Assembly (NCBI GenBank): GCA_900545625.1
Contig: UQZS01000007.1
Location: 1 to 51,738, forward strand
Source: an uncultured Oscillospiraceae bacterium
GTDB lineage: Bacteria; Bacillota; Clostridia; Oscillospirales; Acutalibacteraceae
Reading direction: 5' to 3'
DNA length: 51,738 nucleotides
The notes under the pieces are model-generated. The model made no database searches. It had not been told where the DNA came from and saw nothing but the letters and a program-made list of their open reading frames with translations. Positions 18,174 to 26,415 of this stretch are shown here, piece by piece (the first letter of the stretch is position 1; every line of letters starts with the position of its first letter). The translations under genes and the position numbers were made by a program.

Positions 18174-19319
18174 ATGGAAGCCATTACACAATTTTTAGAA
18201 CCCCTGTTTGGCAACGTTGTCAATCTTGACTACAAACAGGTGATCATGTGGGTGATCGGCGGCATCCTCATTTATCTTGCCGTCAAAAAAGACATGGAGC
18301 CGACCCTCCTTTTGCCGATGGGCTTCGGCGCGATTTTGGTCAACCTGCCGCTTTCCGGCGTGGTGGATCAGATTTATGACGGCGAAGTGGAAGCCGGCGT
18401 GATCGATCTGCTGTTCAACTCCGGCATTTCCAATGAGCTGTTCCCGCTATTGTTGTTCATCGGCATTGGCGCCATGATCGATTTCGGCCCGCTGCTGACA
18501 AACCCGAAGCTGATGCTTTTCGGCGCGGCGGCGCAGTTCGGTATCTTTTTCACCTTGAGCATGGCGGCGCTGTTCGGCTTTGACCTGAAAGATGCGGCGT
18601 CTATTGCGATCATCGGCGCGGCGGACGGTCCCACCTCGATCTTTGTCGCCAACTATTTCCAGTCCAATTACCTCGGCGCGATCATCGTCGCGGCATATTC
18701 ATACATGGCGCTCGTTCCCATCGTCCAGCCGCCTGTCATTAAGCTGCTGACAACCAAGAAAGAACGCCTCATCCGTATGCCGTATGAGCAAAAAGAAGTT
18801 TCCAAGTTGACGCGCATCCTCTTCCCGATCATCGTTACGGTGATCACGGGTATTTTCGCACCCCGTGCGGTTGCGCTTATCGGCTTCTTGATGTTCGGTA
18901 ACCTTATCCGCGAGTGCGGCGTGCTCAATTCGCTGTCCGACACGGCGCAGAACGTGCTGGCAAACCTGATCACCCTGCTTCTCGGCATCACCATCGCGGC
19001 GCGCATGCGTGCGGAGGACTTCCTCAACCCGCAGACGCTGCTGATCCTCGGTCTCGGCTTGATCGCGTTCATCTTTGATACCGCTGGCGGCGTGCTCTTT
19101 GCCAAATTCCTCAACCTGTTCTTAAAGAAGAAGATCAATCCGATGATCGGTGCTTCCGGTATTTCGGCGTTTCCCATGTCGGCGCGTGTCGTGCACAAAA
19201 TGGGTCTTGCAGAGGATAAGCAGAACTTCCTGCTGATGCACTCCATCGGCGTCAACGTCTCCGGGCAGATCGCCTCGGTCATTGCGGGCGGCCTGATTTT
19301 GAATTTGATTGCGAGGTAA
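18174..19319 (+). CDS. Sodium-translocating decarboxylase beta subunit (OadB/GcdB/MmdB family)
   Basis: Membrane subunit that couples decarboxylation of a carboxybiotin to sodium export. The 381 residues are almost wholly hydrophobic with the family signatures GADGPTSIF-type (AADGPTSIFVANYF), LLPMGFGAILVNLP near the N-terminus and GASGISAFPMSARVV near the C-terminus. An open frame starts at 18147, but ATG 18174 has AGGGAGA upstream. Which decarboxylase it serves (glutaconyl-, methylmalonyl-CoA or oxaloacetate) cannot be told, because the alpha and biotin-carrier subunits are not in this window. A 54-residue OadG-like gene follows four bases later. Confidence 0.88.
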   Translation: MEAITQFLEPLFGNVVNLDYKQVIMWVIGGILIYLAVKKDMEPTLLLPMGFGAILVNLPLSGVVDQIYDGEVEAGVIDLLFNSGISNELFPLLLFIGIGAMIDFGPLLTNPKLMLFGAAAQFGIFFTLSMAALFGFDLKDAASIAIIGAADGPTSIFVANYFQSNYLGAIIVAAYSYMALVPIVQPPVIKLLTTKKERLIRMPYEQKEVSKLTRILFPIIVTVITGIFAPRAVALIGFLMFGNLIRECGVLNSLSDTAQNVLANLITLLLGITIAARMRAEDFLNPQTLLILGLGLIAFIFDTAGGVLFAKFLNLFLKKKINPMIGASGISAFPMSARVVHKMGLAEDKQNFLLMHSIGVNVSGQIASVIAGGLILNLIAR

Positions 19320-19323
19320 CTGT

Positions 19324-19488
19324 ATGGGCATCAATGTAGATTTGTTTTTGCAAACGCTGCCGATCATGGCAAAAGGGCTTGTCGGGATCTTCGTCGTGAC
19401 GGGGATCATTATTCTCTCGATTTATATCCTCAATAAGGCGACGAGCCGCACGAAGAAGGATAAGAATAAGGATGACGCGGGTAAATGA
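19324..19488 (+). CDS. OadG-like small membrane subunit (54 residues)
   Basis: A 54-residue protein: a short N-terminal segment, one hydrophobic helix at about 19-37 (GLVGIFVVTGIIILSIYIL) and a highly charged Lys/Asp tail. It starts four bases after the stop of the decarboxylase beta subunit, in the place and with the build of the mini gamma (OadG-related) subunits that stabilise these pumps. No strong ribosome site precedes it, so it may rely on coupling to the upstream gene. The reading frame ends right before a strong terminator, which supports it as a real last gene. Family assignment is by context and build, not by search. Confidence 0.75.
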   Translation: MGINVDLFLQTLPIMAKGLVGIFVVTGIIILSIYILNKATSRTKKDKNKDDAGK

Positions 19489-19501
19489 CCCGTGCCGCAA
19501 T

Positions 19502-19542
19502 AAAGCAAAAAGCCGCTGCATTTTGCAGCGGCTTTTTGCTTT
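19502..19542. terminator. Strong bidirectional terminator
   Basis: Perfect 18-pair stem (19502-19519 with 19525-19542) around a five-base loop, with A-tract on one side and T-tract on the other. Serves the pump genes and the convergent gene at 19558. Confidence 0.92.
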
Positions 19543-19557
19543 GAAAGGGGAGAGACG

Positions 19558-20169
19558 TCAGGCGTTTTCCCCGGCGCCTTCGATTCGTACGGGTTCGGGC
19601 AGCGCGTCGAGCGTGCGCACATCCTCGCCGGCGATATACAAGCCCGTGATTGCCGCGTGCCCCTGATAAATGCGCACGGTCACATAGGCTTCGGGCTGTT
19701 CAAACGAACCGTCGCTGTCGATCCGGGACGTCTTATGATAATAAGAAAGCAGATTAAAATTTGTTGGGTTGTACAGTGCAGTATTTCCAGATGCGTACTC
19801 CATTGTATTCGGAAATGCATTCGGGCGGTTCAGAAGCAAATAGTCTCCGTCTTTCGGTACGCTGTCTAACCGGCTGCCGAAACTTGCAAATCCATCCGCA
19901 TCCACTTTTAACCGAACCGCCTTTGTACTGTTGGAATCGCCGGAATAATAATAGTCATACGTGAATAGATCATCATAGCCATTGCCTGTGGAAAAGTGGA
20001 TCGTACCGTCCGGCTCTATTGACTCCAGCAGCACGCGGAAACGGTATTCAGTTCCTTGTGTTTCGATTTTACTGTCTAAATTGTTATAATACATTATGAA
20101 TCCCGCCAAAGCGCTCAACTGTAAGACTATAACTGCGCACAGCAGAACCAAGATCCATTTTTTCTTCAT
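19558..20169 (-). CDS. Membrane-anchored protein with GDYxxL motif
   Basis: 203 residues: a basic start, one signal-anchor helix (about 5-27) and an exported domain. The segment KDGDYLLLNRP recalls the GDYxxLxY proteins that commonly accompany DUF2157/DUF4401 membrane proteins, although the final Tyr is not there. The start overlaps the stop of the upstream HTH-membrane gene by four bases (ATGA), so the pair is translationally coupled and likely works as a unit. No enzymatic motif was seen. Confidence 0.6.
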   Translation of the reverse strand: MKKKWILVLLCAVIVLQLSALAGFIMYYNNLDSKIETQGTEYRFRVLLESIEPDGTIHFSTGNGYDDLFTYDYYYSGDSNSTKAVRLKVDADGFASFGSRLDSVPKDGDYLLLNRPNAFPNTMEYASGNTALYNPTNFNLLSYYHKTSRIDSDGSFEQPEAYVTVRIYQGHAAITGLYIAGEDVRTLDALPEPVRIEGAGENA

Positions 20170-21713
20170 GCTTCTCCCTCCTTTTCCGAATTTGCTTCAT
20201 TTTCCCCAAGGCCTTTGCTGCCGGCTTGCTCGGTTAGCGCTTCCATGGCAAGTGCCTCTTTCTTGTCAAGTGCCATTTTGATGTTAATGCCTATAAGCAG
20301 TGCGCCGAAAGCCAAAAAGCCAAGCCCGACGATCAGAATGTTTTGGGAGAAAATCTGTAAAATGCCAATGCACTGGATAAATAACAGGATCATACCGAGA
20401 TTCACATAAGCAAGCTGCATCGTCTGTGCCCCGGACAGGAGCAAAACGATTCCGAAGCCGATCGCTGTTAAAATCATAAACAGGAGGAAATTTTCCGCAG
20501 AAAACAAAATGCCGAAAACGCCCAGTAAATATGAGCCGAGCAGAAATGCAGCCTGCAGAATTTTCAGAATTTCATCCTCCAGATCTTCCCGCCGCAGGAA
20601 TACACAAAGCCCGATAAAGACGCAGACAAGAATAATAGAAATATAGATCCATGGGGCGTCGCCGAAGCTTGGAAAGACAGGCGTATAGGCTTCTGTATTG
20701 GTTAACTGACTCAGAAATGACCCTTCTGACCACGCATAAAAGTATGGTTGTATGCTGCTCCATTCTATGATGGAAAAAAGTGCGGAACATATCGTCCCGC
20801 CCAAAAGCCCAAGTGGCGCAAAAGGCTTCGTAAAGTCCAAACCGCGATCCAAAAGCAAAAATCCTGCAAATACCGGGAATAAAAGCAACGGAATGTAAAA
20901 TGGGTTGCCGTAAGGATCTGTTACTAAAGCTTCCACCATAATTTTTGCCGCATAAAAAGCGGCAGCCCCAAGCGTAGCGATCCACACGGAGAATTTGTAG
21001 CGGACATCCGCCTTGTCTTTACGAAGCACCAGCGGCAAAAGCAGCCCGCCCGCAAGCAGGAGGAGCGCAAAGAGAAATTCCACTGTGTTTGCCTGTATTG
21101 ACCAGTGTATGACCATATATAGATACGGCGCCAATGGGGAGACCGCCTGAAACAGCCACAAAACAGGCAGACAAAATACAATATCCAGCAGAAGACAATT
21201 CGTAAAGCCGCAGTGGATGTCGAAAACACTGTTTACCAGCGCCACAGTGGAAACGATGCCTACACACCAAAGGATAGCGGCGCACTCCCGAAACAGCACG
21301 CTTTGCCTCTGTCGCAGGAAGACGTATACGGCAAACCCCTGCCCCAGAAGGATCGGCAGAACGGAAAATACCGCCTGCAGCCCCAGGGGGAAGTCGCGCC
21401 AAAAATTGAAAAAGATCAGCACAAGCCCGATGCCGACAAACAGTGTGCCGAGCACGGCGAGTACGATGCGGATGCGGTAGTCCGGGCGCTGCTCATCCGT
21501 GCCGATATGCCGGCGCTTGCCGTAGATGAGCGCTTCGATCTCTGTATTCAGAATTTCAGAAAGCCGCACGAGCGCGTCAATGTCGGGCTGGGTCTTGTCG
21601 TTTTCCCAGTTCGAGATCGCCTGCCGCGTAACGTGCATTTTTTCCGCCAGCTGTGCCTGCGTCATGCCGCAGTCCGTTCGCAGGCGGCGCAGATTTTTTG
21701 CAACTTTTGCCAT
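20166..21713 (-). CDS. XRE-type HTH regulator fused to a polytopic membrane domain
   Basis: 515 residues. Residues about 6-60 form an XRE/Cro helix-turn-helix (NLRRLRTDCGMTQAQLAEKM, then VTRQAISNWENDKTQPD). After a short basic linker (about 64-80) come about fourteen hydrophobic helices, resembling DUF2157-type domains, and a short charged tail. This is a one-component sensor that could bind DNA while held in the membrane; the ligand is unknown. AAAGGAGG lies upstream of ATG 21713. The downstream gene is the GDYxxL protein, coupled by ATGA. The HTH is certain; the role is inference. Confidence 0.75.
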   Translation of the reverse strand: MAKVAKNLRRLRTDCGMTQAQLAEKMHVTRQAISNWENDKTQPDIDALVRLSEILNTEIEALIYGKRRHIGTDEQRPDYRIRIVLAVLGTLFVGIGLVLIFFNFWRDFPLGLQAVFSVLPILLGQGFAVYVFLRQRQSVLFRECAAILWCVGIVSTVALVNSVFDIHCGFTNCLLLDIVFCLPVLWLFQAVSPLAPYLYMVIHWSIQANTVEFLFALLLLAGGLLLPLVLRKDKADVRYKFSVWIATLGAAAFYAAKIMVEALVTDPYGNPFYIPLLLFPVFAGFLLLDRGLDFTKPFAPLGLLGGTICSALFSIIEWSSIQPYFYAWSEGSFLSQLTNTEAYTPVFPSFGDAPWIYISIILVCVFIGLCVFLRREDLEDEILKILQAAFLLGSYLLGVFGILFSAENFLLFMILTAIGFGIVLLLSGAQTMQLAYVNLGMILLFIQCIGILQIFSQNILIVGLGFLAFGALLIGINIKMALDKKEALAMEALTEQAGSKGLGENEANSEKEGEA

Positions 21714-21801
21714 ACCGATACCTCCTTTACAATTTCATTGAACCATATTTTTGTCAAAATGTCACGCAATGTTTTATTGCATAAGGAAAAAAATGTAAAA
21801 A

Positions 21802-21837
21802 ACCGCATTGCAACGAGAAGTTTCTGTGCAATGCGGT
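21802..21837 (-). terminator. Terminator of the Gfo/Idh gene
   Basis: Eleven-pair stem (ACCGCATTGCA / TGCAATGCGGT) with a 14-base loop; on the minus strand it runs into TTTTTAC and further T-rich sequence. Confidence 0.8.
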
Positions 21838-21854
21838 AGTGTTTATGTTGGAAT

Positions 21855-23165
21855 TTACAGCACGACTTTCTGCGGCATGCCGTCCTGCTCGCGCGAACGA
21901 TCTGCAAGATATACGCAAAGATGTCCTGCTACGGAGTCAAAGATCGAGGTGCACGCAAGGCTGGTTTTGCCGCCTTGCAAAAAGTTTACGAAATCCTCCG
22001 CCAGCCGCTCGTCGCCGCCGCCGTGCCCGCCGTAAGCGCCGACCATGTCGCCCGTTACATGCAGATCGACCTCTTCCACCGTCTTTTCGTCGGTCTTGGT
22101 CGGGTGGATCTTCGAAACATAGAACTTGGATTCCTCAAAGTCTCCGTAAATCTCACCGAGCGTCCCGATGATGTGGATACGCCGCTCGGATTTTGAAGAG
22201 CCGCCGACCATATTGTGCGTGCCCGTAGCGCCGCTCGCAAAATTTACAAGCACGGATTGGTGATCCACCACATTGTTGTTGCACTTGTAAATGCATTTGC
22301 CGTAGTTGCTGTCTCCTTTTAGAAGGTTGACGCGGTCCTGCTCGGTGGGATGCTCGATCCCCTCTAACTTATCCCAAATATAAAATGCCCAGCGTTCGGG
22401 CTGGTCGAGATACAGCCGTTTGGCGGAATACCGGCAGGTTTCTACCAACGGACAATCCACAAGACAGCGCGTGCCGGCTTCTTTCGGCGCGTTCTCAGGC
22501 TTAAACTGGAATTTACTGCCGAAGGAGCACACCGTTACCGGGCGCGTTTCGGCCATCATCCACATCATCAGGTCGATGTCATGGCAGCATTTTGCCAAAA
22601 GCATCGTCGTGTGGCACGTATCGGAATTTGCCCATTTGCCGCGTACATACGACGTTGAAAGATGGTGATAGCTGACGTGCTCGTTCATCTGTATATTGAT
22701 GATGTCGCCGATCTCGCCGGCGGCAACACGTTCTTTAATGGAAAGGTAAAACGGCGTGTAACGCAGCACATGGCAGATCATGACCTTGTTGCCGTTTTTG
22801 CGTACGCAGTCTACAAGACGGCGCATTTCTGCCTCGTTGGTGGCGAAAGGCTTCTCAAGAAGCATGTCGTATCCCTTTTCCAAAAGGGGAATAGCGGTTT
22901 CCACATGCTGCTGATCCATCGTGCCGTTGATGACGGCATCCGCAAATTTCGGTACGGCTGCCAGCGCCGCAGCGTCCTCAAAGCAGTTTTCTTCGGGGAA
23001 GCCGAACATCTCGCGCGTCTTTTCACGCCGGATGGGGTCGGGATCGGCAACGCCCACGATCCGAAGAAGCTCCGGCTTTTGCAGCGCCAATTTTGCATAA
23101 ATAATGGCGCGATGCCCCGCGCCGACGATTACGGCGGTAATCGGTTTTTGCGGCATATCATTCAT
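21855..23165 (-). CDS. Gfo/Idh/MocA family oxidoreductase with a cysteine cluster
   Basis: NAD(P)-dependent sugar or polyol dehydrogenase of 436 residues. The nucleotide-binding loop is VIVGAGHRA (13-21), the family EKP is at 104-106 and the C-terminal catalytic region has CHDIDLMMW (194-202). It is longer than usual (~350-390) because of an insert at about 228-300 that carries five cysteines (234, 238, 244, 291, 295) which may bind a metal. The substrate is not predictable. It is transcribed alone from the promoter at 23188-23216. The chosen ATG has only a weak GGG site; ATG three codons later is an alternative. Confidence 0.8.
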   Translation of the reverse strand: MNDMPQKPITAVIVGAGHRAIIYAKLALQKPELLRIVGVADPDPIRREKTREMFGFPEENCFEDAAALAAVPKFADAVINGTMDQQHVETAIPLLEKGYDMLLEKPFATNEAEMRRLVDCVRKNGNKVMICHVLRYTPFYLSIKERVAAGEIGDIINIQMNEHVSYHHLSTSYVRGKWANSDTCHTTMLLAKCCHDIDLMMWMMAETRPVTVCSFGSKFQFKPENAPKEAGTRCLVDCPLVETCRYSAKRLYLDQPERWAFYIWDKLEGIEHPTEQDRVNLLKGDSNYGKCIYKCNNNVVDHQSVLVNFASGATGTHNMVGGSSKSERRIHIIGTLGEIYGDFEESKFYVSKIHPTKTDEKTVEEVDLHVTGDMVGAYGGHGGGDERLAEDFVNFLQGGKTSLACTSIFDSVAGHLCVYLADRSREQDGMPQKVVL

Positions 23166-23187
23166 CCCGTTTCACAAAATTTCCGAC

Positions 23188-23216
23188 ATTATACACCGAC
23201 CGTATGTAAAATACAA
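23188..23216 (-). promoter_or_regulatory. Promoter of the Gfo/Idh gene
   Basis: On the minus strand TTGTAT (23216-23211), 17 bases, TATAAT (23193-23188). Confidence 0.75.
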
Positions 23217-23234
23217 GGTTTTTTTCGAAAAAAA

Positions 23235-23269
23235 TAACAGCTTTTGCAGGTAAATCACAAAAGCTGTTA
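23235..23269 (-). terminator. Terminator of the xre-nth-dnaD-dnaI operon
   Basis: Twelve-pair stem TAACAGCTTTTG / CAAAAGCTGTTA with an 11-base loop, followed on the minus strand by seven T residues. Confidence 0.88.
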
Positions 23270-23288
23270 AAGGCTATGATAAAGCATT

Positions 23289-24260
23289 TCAGCGAAGGCG
23301 GATGCGCATATCGCTGCCTACAAAATGCAGCACCGCATAGCTGCCCAGAATGCGCGAAGTCACGCGGTCGGAATATCGCGTTTCCAGCTCCGAGAACGTC
23401 AAATTGCTGTTGAGAATGGTCGGGCGTGCGCACAAAAGGCGGGTGTTGACGATATTATAGACTGCCGCTTTGATAAATCCCGTGGTATATTCTGCGCCGA
23501 GGTCGTCCAAAATCAAAAGGTCACAGTCCTCCAAAAGGCTTTCCGTGTCCGCATAGGGCTCCCTTCCGAAATGTTCTTTTTCCAACTTTCCAAACAGGTT
23601 TTGCGCCGAACCGTACACCACGCCGTAGCCCTTTTCGATCGCAGCGGCAGCGATGGCGAGCGAAAGGTGGGTTTTCCCAAGCCCCGTTTTGCCGTACATG
23701 AACAGGCTTTGCGCCTTGTCCGAAAATGTATCCGCGTAATTTTGACAGATGCGCAGGATCGCTTCCATTTCCTCACGCGGGATCAGACCGTCGGCATTCG
23801 GCACGGCGTCATATACATCCAAGCGAAAGCTGTTAAAATCAGACAGCTTGAGCGGACTCTCGCTTGCGAGGTCCCGGTATGCAAGGTCGCGCAGCAGCTT
23901 TTTATAGCATGCACAGGCGTGCCCGTTTACCGCTCCCGTGTCGCTGCAAACCGGACAGGTATATACCGGCTGCAGGCAGTCTGCGGGGAACCCGTGCTGA
24001 GCGAGCAATTCCCGCCGCTTTTCCTGTAATTCCAAATTGCGAACGGCAAGTGCGCGCACGGCTTCCTCCGCCTTTTCTCCCGCGCTGATGGCGTGTACGG
24101 CGGCAAGTCCCGTCTGCGCCATTTGGCGTTCGATCTCCTCAATCTCCGGGCACACCTTCAGTACCTGTGCTTTGCGCATAAGTGCCTGTGTTTCCGCCTG
24201 CTCGCGGCGCTGCCGTAAAATCTCAGCGGCGCGCGCGTAAATTTGCTTTGCATATCCCAT
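23289..24260 (-). CDS. dnaI: Helicase-loader ATPase, DnaC/DnaI family
   Basis: AAA+ protein expected to load the replicative helicase at origins. In 323 residues: a helical N-terminal part (about 1-90), a cysteine cluster CPVCSDTG...CAC (about 103-118) matching the zinc module of DnaI, Walker A GKTGLGKTH (about 191-199), Walker B LLILDDLGAEY and the sensor stretch ILNSNLTFSEL with an RxTSRI arginine motif. The start is two bases after the dnaD stop, so it is coupled to dnaD. The combination with a DnaD-domain gene strongly supports a replication-initiation role. Confidence 0.85.
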   Translation of the reverse strand: MGYAKQIYARAAEILRQRREQAETQALMRKAQVLKVCPEIEEIERQMAQTGLAAVHAISAGEKAEEAVRALAVRNLELQEKRRELLAQHGFPADCLQPVYTCPVCSDTGAVNGHACACYKKLLRDLAYRDLASESPLKLSDFNSFRLDVYDAVPNADGLIPREEMEAILRICQNYADTFSDKAQSLFMYGKTGLGKTHLSLAIAAAAIEKGYGVVYGSAQNLFGKLEKEHFGREPYADTESLLEDCDLLILDDLGAEYTTGFIKAAVYNIVNTRLLCARPTILNSNLTFSELETRYSDRVTSRILGSYAVLHFVGSDMRIRLR

Positions 24261-24262
24261 GC

Positions 24263-25300
24263 TTACTGCTCCGTATTCTTTCTTTCTGCGAGCTTCTTTG
24301 CAGAGAGGGTTGCTTTTTGCAGCGCCTCATCCAAATTGTATGATGTACCGCGGTCTCCCGCGCTCTTACGTGCGGCAGAAGCCGCTTTATAGCTTTCATC
24401 TACCGCGTTCGGTGTTTTCAAATTGTTTGCATACCAGTTTTTCAGGATCTTATCCATATACGCGAACGAGACCTTCCCCGTGCGTTCCGCCATTTCCTCA
24501 TAGGCTTTGATCAGCATATCTGCCGAAAAGCCCATGCCCTGCCAGGAAAGGATGTATTCCGTCTGCTTCGGGGTAGGGCGCGGGGTCGCGATCCCGACTG
24601 CCGCGGCAAGTGAGCGGAACAACTGCGTTGCGGCAGCGTCATTCTTGATGTATTCATTTGCATCGTCCAGCGTTTCGATCTCGTGCTGCGCCCAAATTTT
24701 ACCGACCTTCAGGATGTTGGCCGTGGAGCCCCGCCCTTTTTCGGTCAGGTGCTGCAGCAGCGTCAAAATAACCTCTTTTTGCAGCCCGTAGGTATCATAT
24801 AAAGCCAAAAGCGTTGATTGCACATCCAAACCGAATGTGCGCCCGAGTATACGCTGCGCCTCCAAAAACAGGCTTTTGACCGTATCGTCCTCCGCAAGGC
24901 GCGCAGCGATCTGCTCCATGGTCGGCTTCGGGATCTCCGGTGTCGGGAGCGTATGCACAACGGCAGGCTTTGCGGCGGGGAGGGGGGAGGCAGGTTTTTG
25001 CGCAGGCATCTCGGGTGCAGTTGCACGCTGTGCGCGCGGCACAAACTTCGTGTTGCCCTGCTCATCCGTAAATAAAAGCACGCCGCGCGATACCCAGAAA
25101 TCGAGCGACGCGAGCACTTTGTCTGCCGAAAGATTCAGCGCTGCGGACAGATTGTCTATGGAAATGCCGCCGCTCGGGTCGCGAAAAATACACAAAAGGA
25201 CTTTCAAGTCGTCACCGGAGGCTTCGGCAAGATATTGATCGGCAGCAATGGCAGGAATGGCAAACATCGCGCCGTAACAGTTGGGGTTTGGTTTATACAT
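24263..25300 (-). CDS. DnaD/DnaB-type replication initiation protein
   Basis: 345 residues. The N-terminal ~100 residues look like the winged-helix dimerisation domain of DnaD (LKVLLCIFRDPSGGISIDNLSAAL). After a Pro/Ala-rich linker (about 95-125) two DnaD-like helical repeats follow, the second containing YILSW...MGFSADMLIKAYEEM and the ...YMDKILKNWYANNLKT signature near 290-312, which is the conserved YxxxIxxxW motif of DnaD2 domains. It lies between nth and the helicase loader, with gaps of 11 and 2 bases, as in many Firmicutes. Confidence 0.85.
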   Translation of the reverse strand: MYKPNPNCYGAMFAIPAIAADQYLAEASGDDLKVLLCIFRDPSGGISIDNLSAALNLSADKVLASLDFWVSRGVLLFTDEQGNTKFVPRAQRATAPEMPAQKPASPLPAAKPAVVHTLPTPEIPKPTMEQIAARLAEDDTVKSLFLEAQRILGRTFGLDVQSTLLALYDTYGLQKEVILTLLQHLTEKGRGSTANILKVGKIWAQHEIETLDDANEYIKNDAAATQLFRSLAAAVGIATPRPTPKQTEYILSWQGMGFSADMLIKAYEEMAERTGKVSFAYMDKILKNWYANNLKTPNAVDESYKAASAARKSAGDRGTSYNLDEALQKATLSAKKLAERKNTEQ

Positions 25301-25311
25301 GGGTCGTCATC

Positions 25312-25938
25312 CTATATGTTCTTTTTACAAAAGGAATTCAGCGCGCAGCTTTCACAGTGCGCTTTGCGTGCGGTACACACGGCTCTGCCGTGTAGTACGC
25401 AGCGGTGGCAAAAGTCATTGCTTTCTTCCGGCGGCAGCAGCTTTCGAAGCGCCGTTTCCACCTTGACGGGTTCTTTTGTTTCCACAAGCCCGATACGGTT
25501 CGCAAGGCGAATGAGATGCGTATCCGTGACCACAGCGGGCTTATGGTACACATCGCCGACGATCAGGTTCGCGGTTTTTCTGCCCACGCCGGGCAGCGTG
25601 ATCAGCGCCTCGATGGTGTCGGGAACACGCCCGCCGAAATCCGATTTGATCTTCTGCGCCATACCGATAATATCGCGTGCCTTACCGTGGTAAAAACCGC
25701 AGGAATGGATGATCTCTTCCACATCTTCCACACGCGCCTCGCAATAATCGTCAAGTGTTTTGTATTTTGCAAACAAAACGGGCGTAACCAAATTCACCCG
25801 TGCGTCGGTGCACTGCGCCGACAGCCGGGTGGCAATCAAAAGTTCCAACGGGTTCTGTGCTTCCAGAGAGCACAGTGCGTCGGGATATTCTTTTTTTAAG
25901 GCTTCAACGGCCTTGATCGCGCGCTCTTTCTTTGTCAT
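25312..25938 (-). CDS. nth: Endonuclease III
   Basis: DNA glycosylase/AP lyase that removes oxidised pyrimidines. In 208 residues: helix-hairpin-helix LPGVGRKTAN (115-124) with catalytic Lys121, catalytic Asp139 in VVTDTHL, and the 4Fe-4S cluster ligands Cys188-x6-Cys195-x2-Cys198-x5-Cys204. Everything needed for activity is present. Its ATG overlaps the stop of the small xre gene upstream (ATGA), and the DnaD gene follows after 11 bases. Confidence 0.95.
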   Translation of the reverse strand: MTKKERAIKAVEALKKEYPDALCSLEAQNPLELLIATRLSAQCTDARVNLVTPVLFAKYKTLDDYCEARVEDVEEIIHSCGFYHGKARDIIGMAQKIKSDFGGRVPDTIEALITLPGVGRKTANLIVGDVYHKPAVVTDTHLIRLANRIGLVETKEPVKVETALRKLLPPEESNDFCHRCVLHGRAVCTARKAHCESCALNSFCKKNI

Positions 25939-26165
25939 AACTGATCCGGAAACTCCATATCACGGGGCAGGCCCAAAAGATAGTCGGCGGAAACGCTGAA
26001 ATAGCGGCAAATTGCCACGATGTCGCGCAGCGAGGGCTCGGAAGCGCCCGTCTCCAAAAAGGAGATCTTGCGTTGTGTCACGCCGATAGCGTTCGCAAGA
26101 TCAGTCTGCGTTAAGGGCGGCAGCTTTGCGCATCTTAAATTTTTCAGATTTTGCCCGAAGGACAC
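25935..26165 (-). CDS. Small XRE-family HTH regulator
   Basis: 76 residues, nearly all one HTH domain: FGQNLKNLRCAKLPPLTQ, LANAIGVTQRKISFLETGASEPSL, then ICRYFSVSADYLLGL. An upstream ATG at 26225 is open in frame, but GTG 26165 has AGGAGG nine bases upstream (26175-26180) and starts precisely at the HTH domain, so it is chosen. First gene of the operon with nth, dnaD and dnaI; it could autoregulate, but no operator was recognised. Confidence 0.82.
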   Translation of the reverse strand: MSFGQNLKNLRCAKLPPLTQTDLANAIGVTQRKISFLETGASEPSLRDIVAICRYFSVSADYLLGLPRDMEFPDQL

Positions 26166-26199
26166 CGCAAAGCGCCTCCTTTCCGTCGAATCGAATCTT

Positions 26200-26229
26200 A
26201 TTTTAGCACAAGCCGCGCGCCGCAATCAA
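26200..26229 (-). promoter_or_regulatory. Promoter of the xre-nth-dnaD-dnaI operon
   Basis: On the minus strand TTGATT (26229-26224), 18 bases, TAAAAT (26205-26200) with TGC before the -10. Confidence 0.6.
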
Positions 26230-26343
26230 GCCAAAAAAACGGCGGTACAGTAAAAATTTAACTACCTTTTTTGTGCAAATTGAAAATTACACAATATTTG
26301 GTGTTTTTTTGTGTAAAATCGGTGTAAAAGCACAATTCCGCAC

Positions 26344-26372
26344 TTGTAAAATATAGGCGAATTTGGTATACT
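26344..26372 (+). promoter_or_regulatory. Promoter of the GDPD-like gene
   Basis: TTGTAA (26344-26349), 17 bases, TATACT (26367-26372) with TGG before the -10. Confidence 0.7.
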
Positions 26373-26415
26373 TGATTTTAACAAACAGAGCTTTTTGGAT
26401 TTTGGGAGGAACTTT

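Noticed and set aside
21855..23165. Gfo/Idh gene as a NanOx-type enzyme for 2,7-anhydro-sialic acid
   Set aside because: Tempting because of the sialidase in the window, but it is 20 kb away, on its own promoter, longer than NanOx and carries a cysteine insert; nothing in the sequence supports this substrate.
26311..26330. Repeated GTGTAAAA near the GDPD promoter
   Set aside because: Two copies ten bases apart in AT-rich sequence, with no symmetry and no fixed relation to the promoter; too weak to call an operator.
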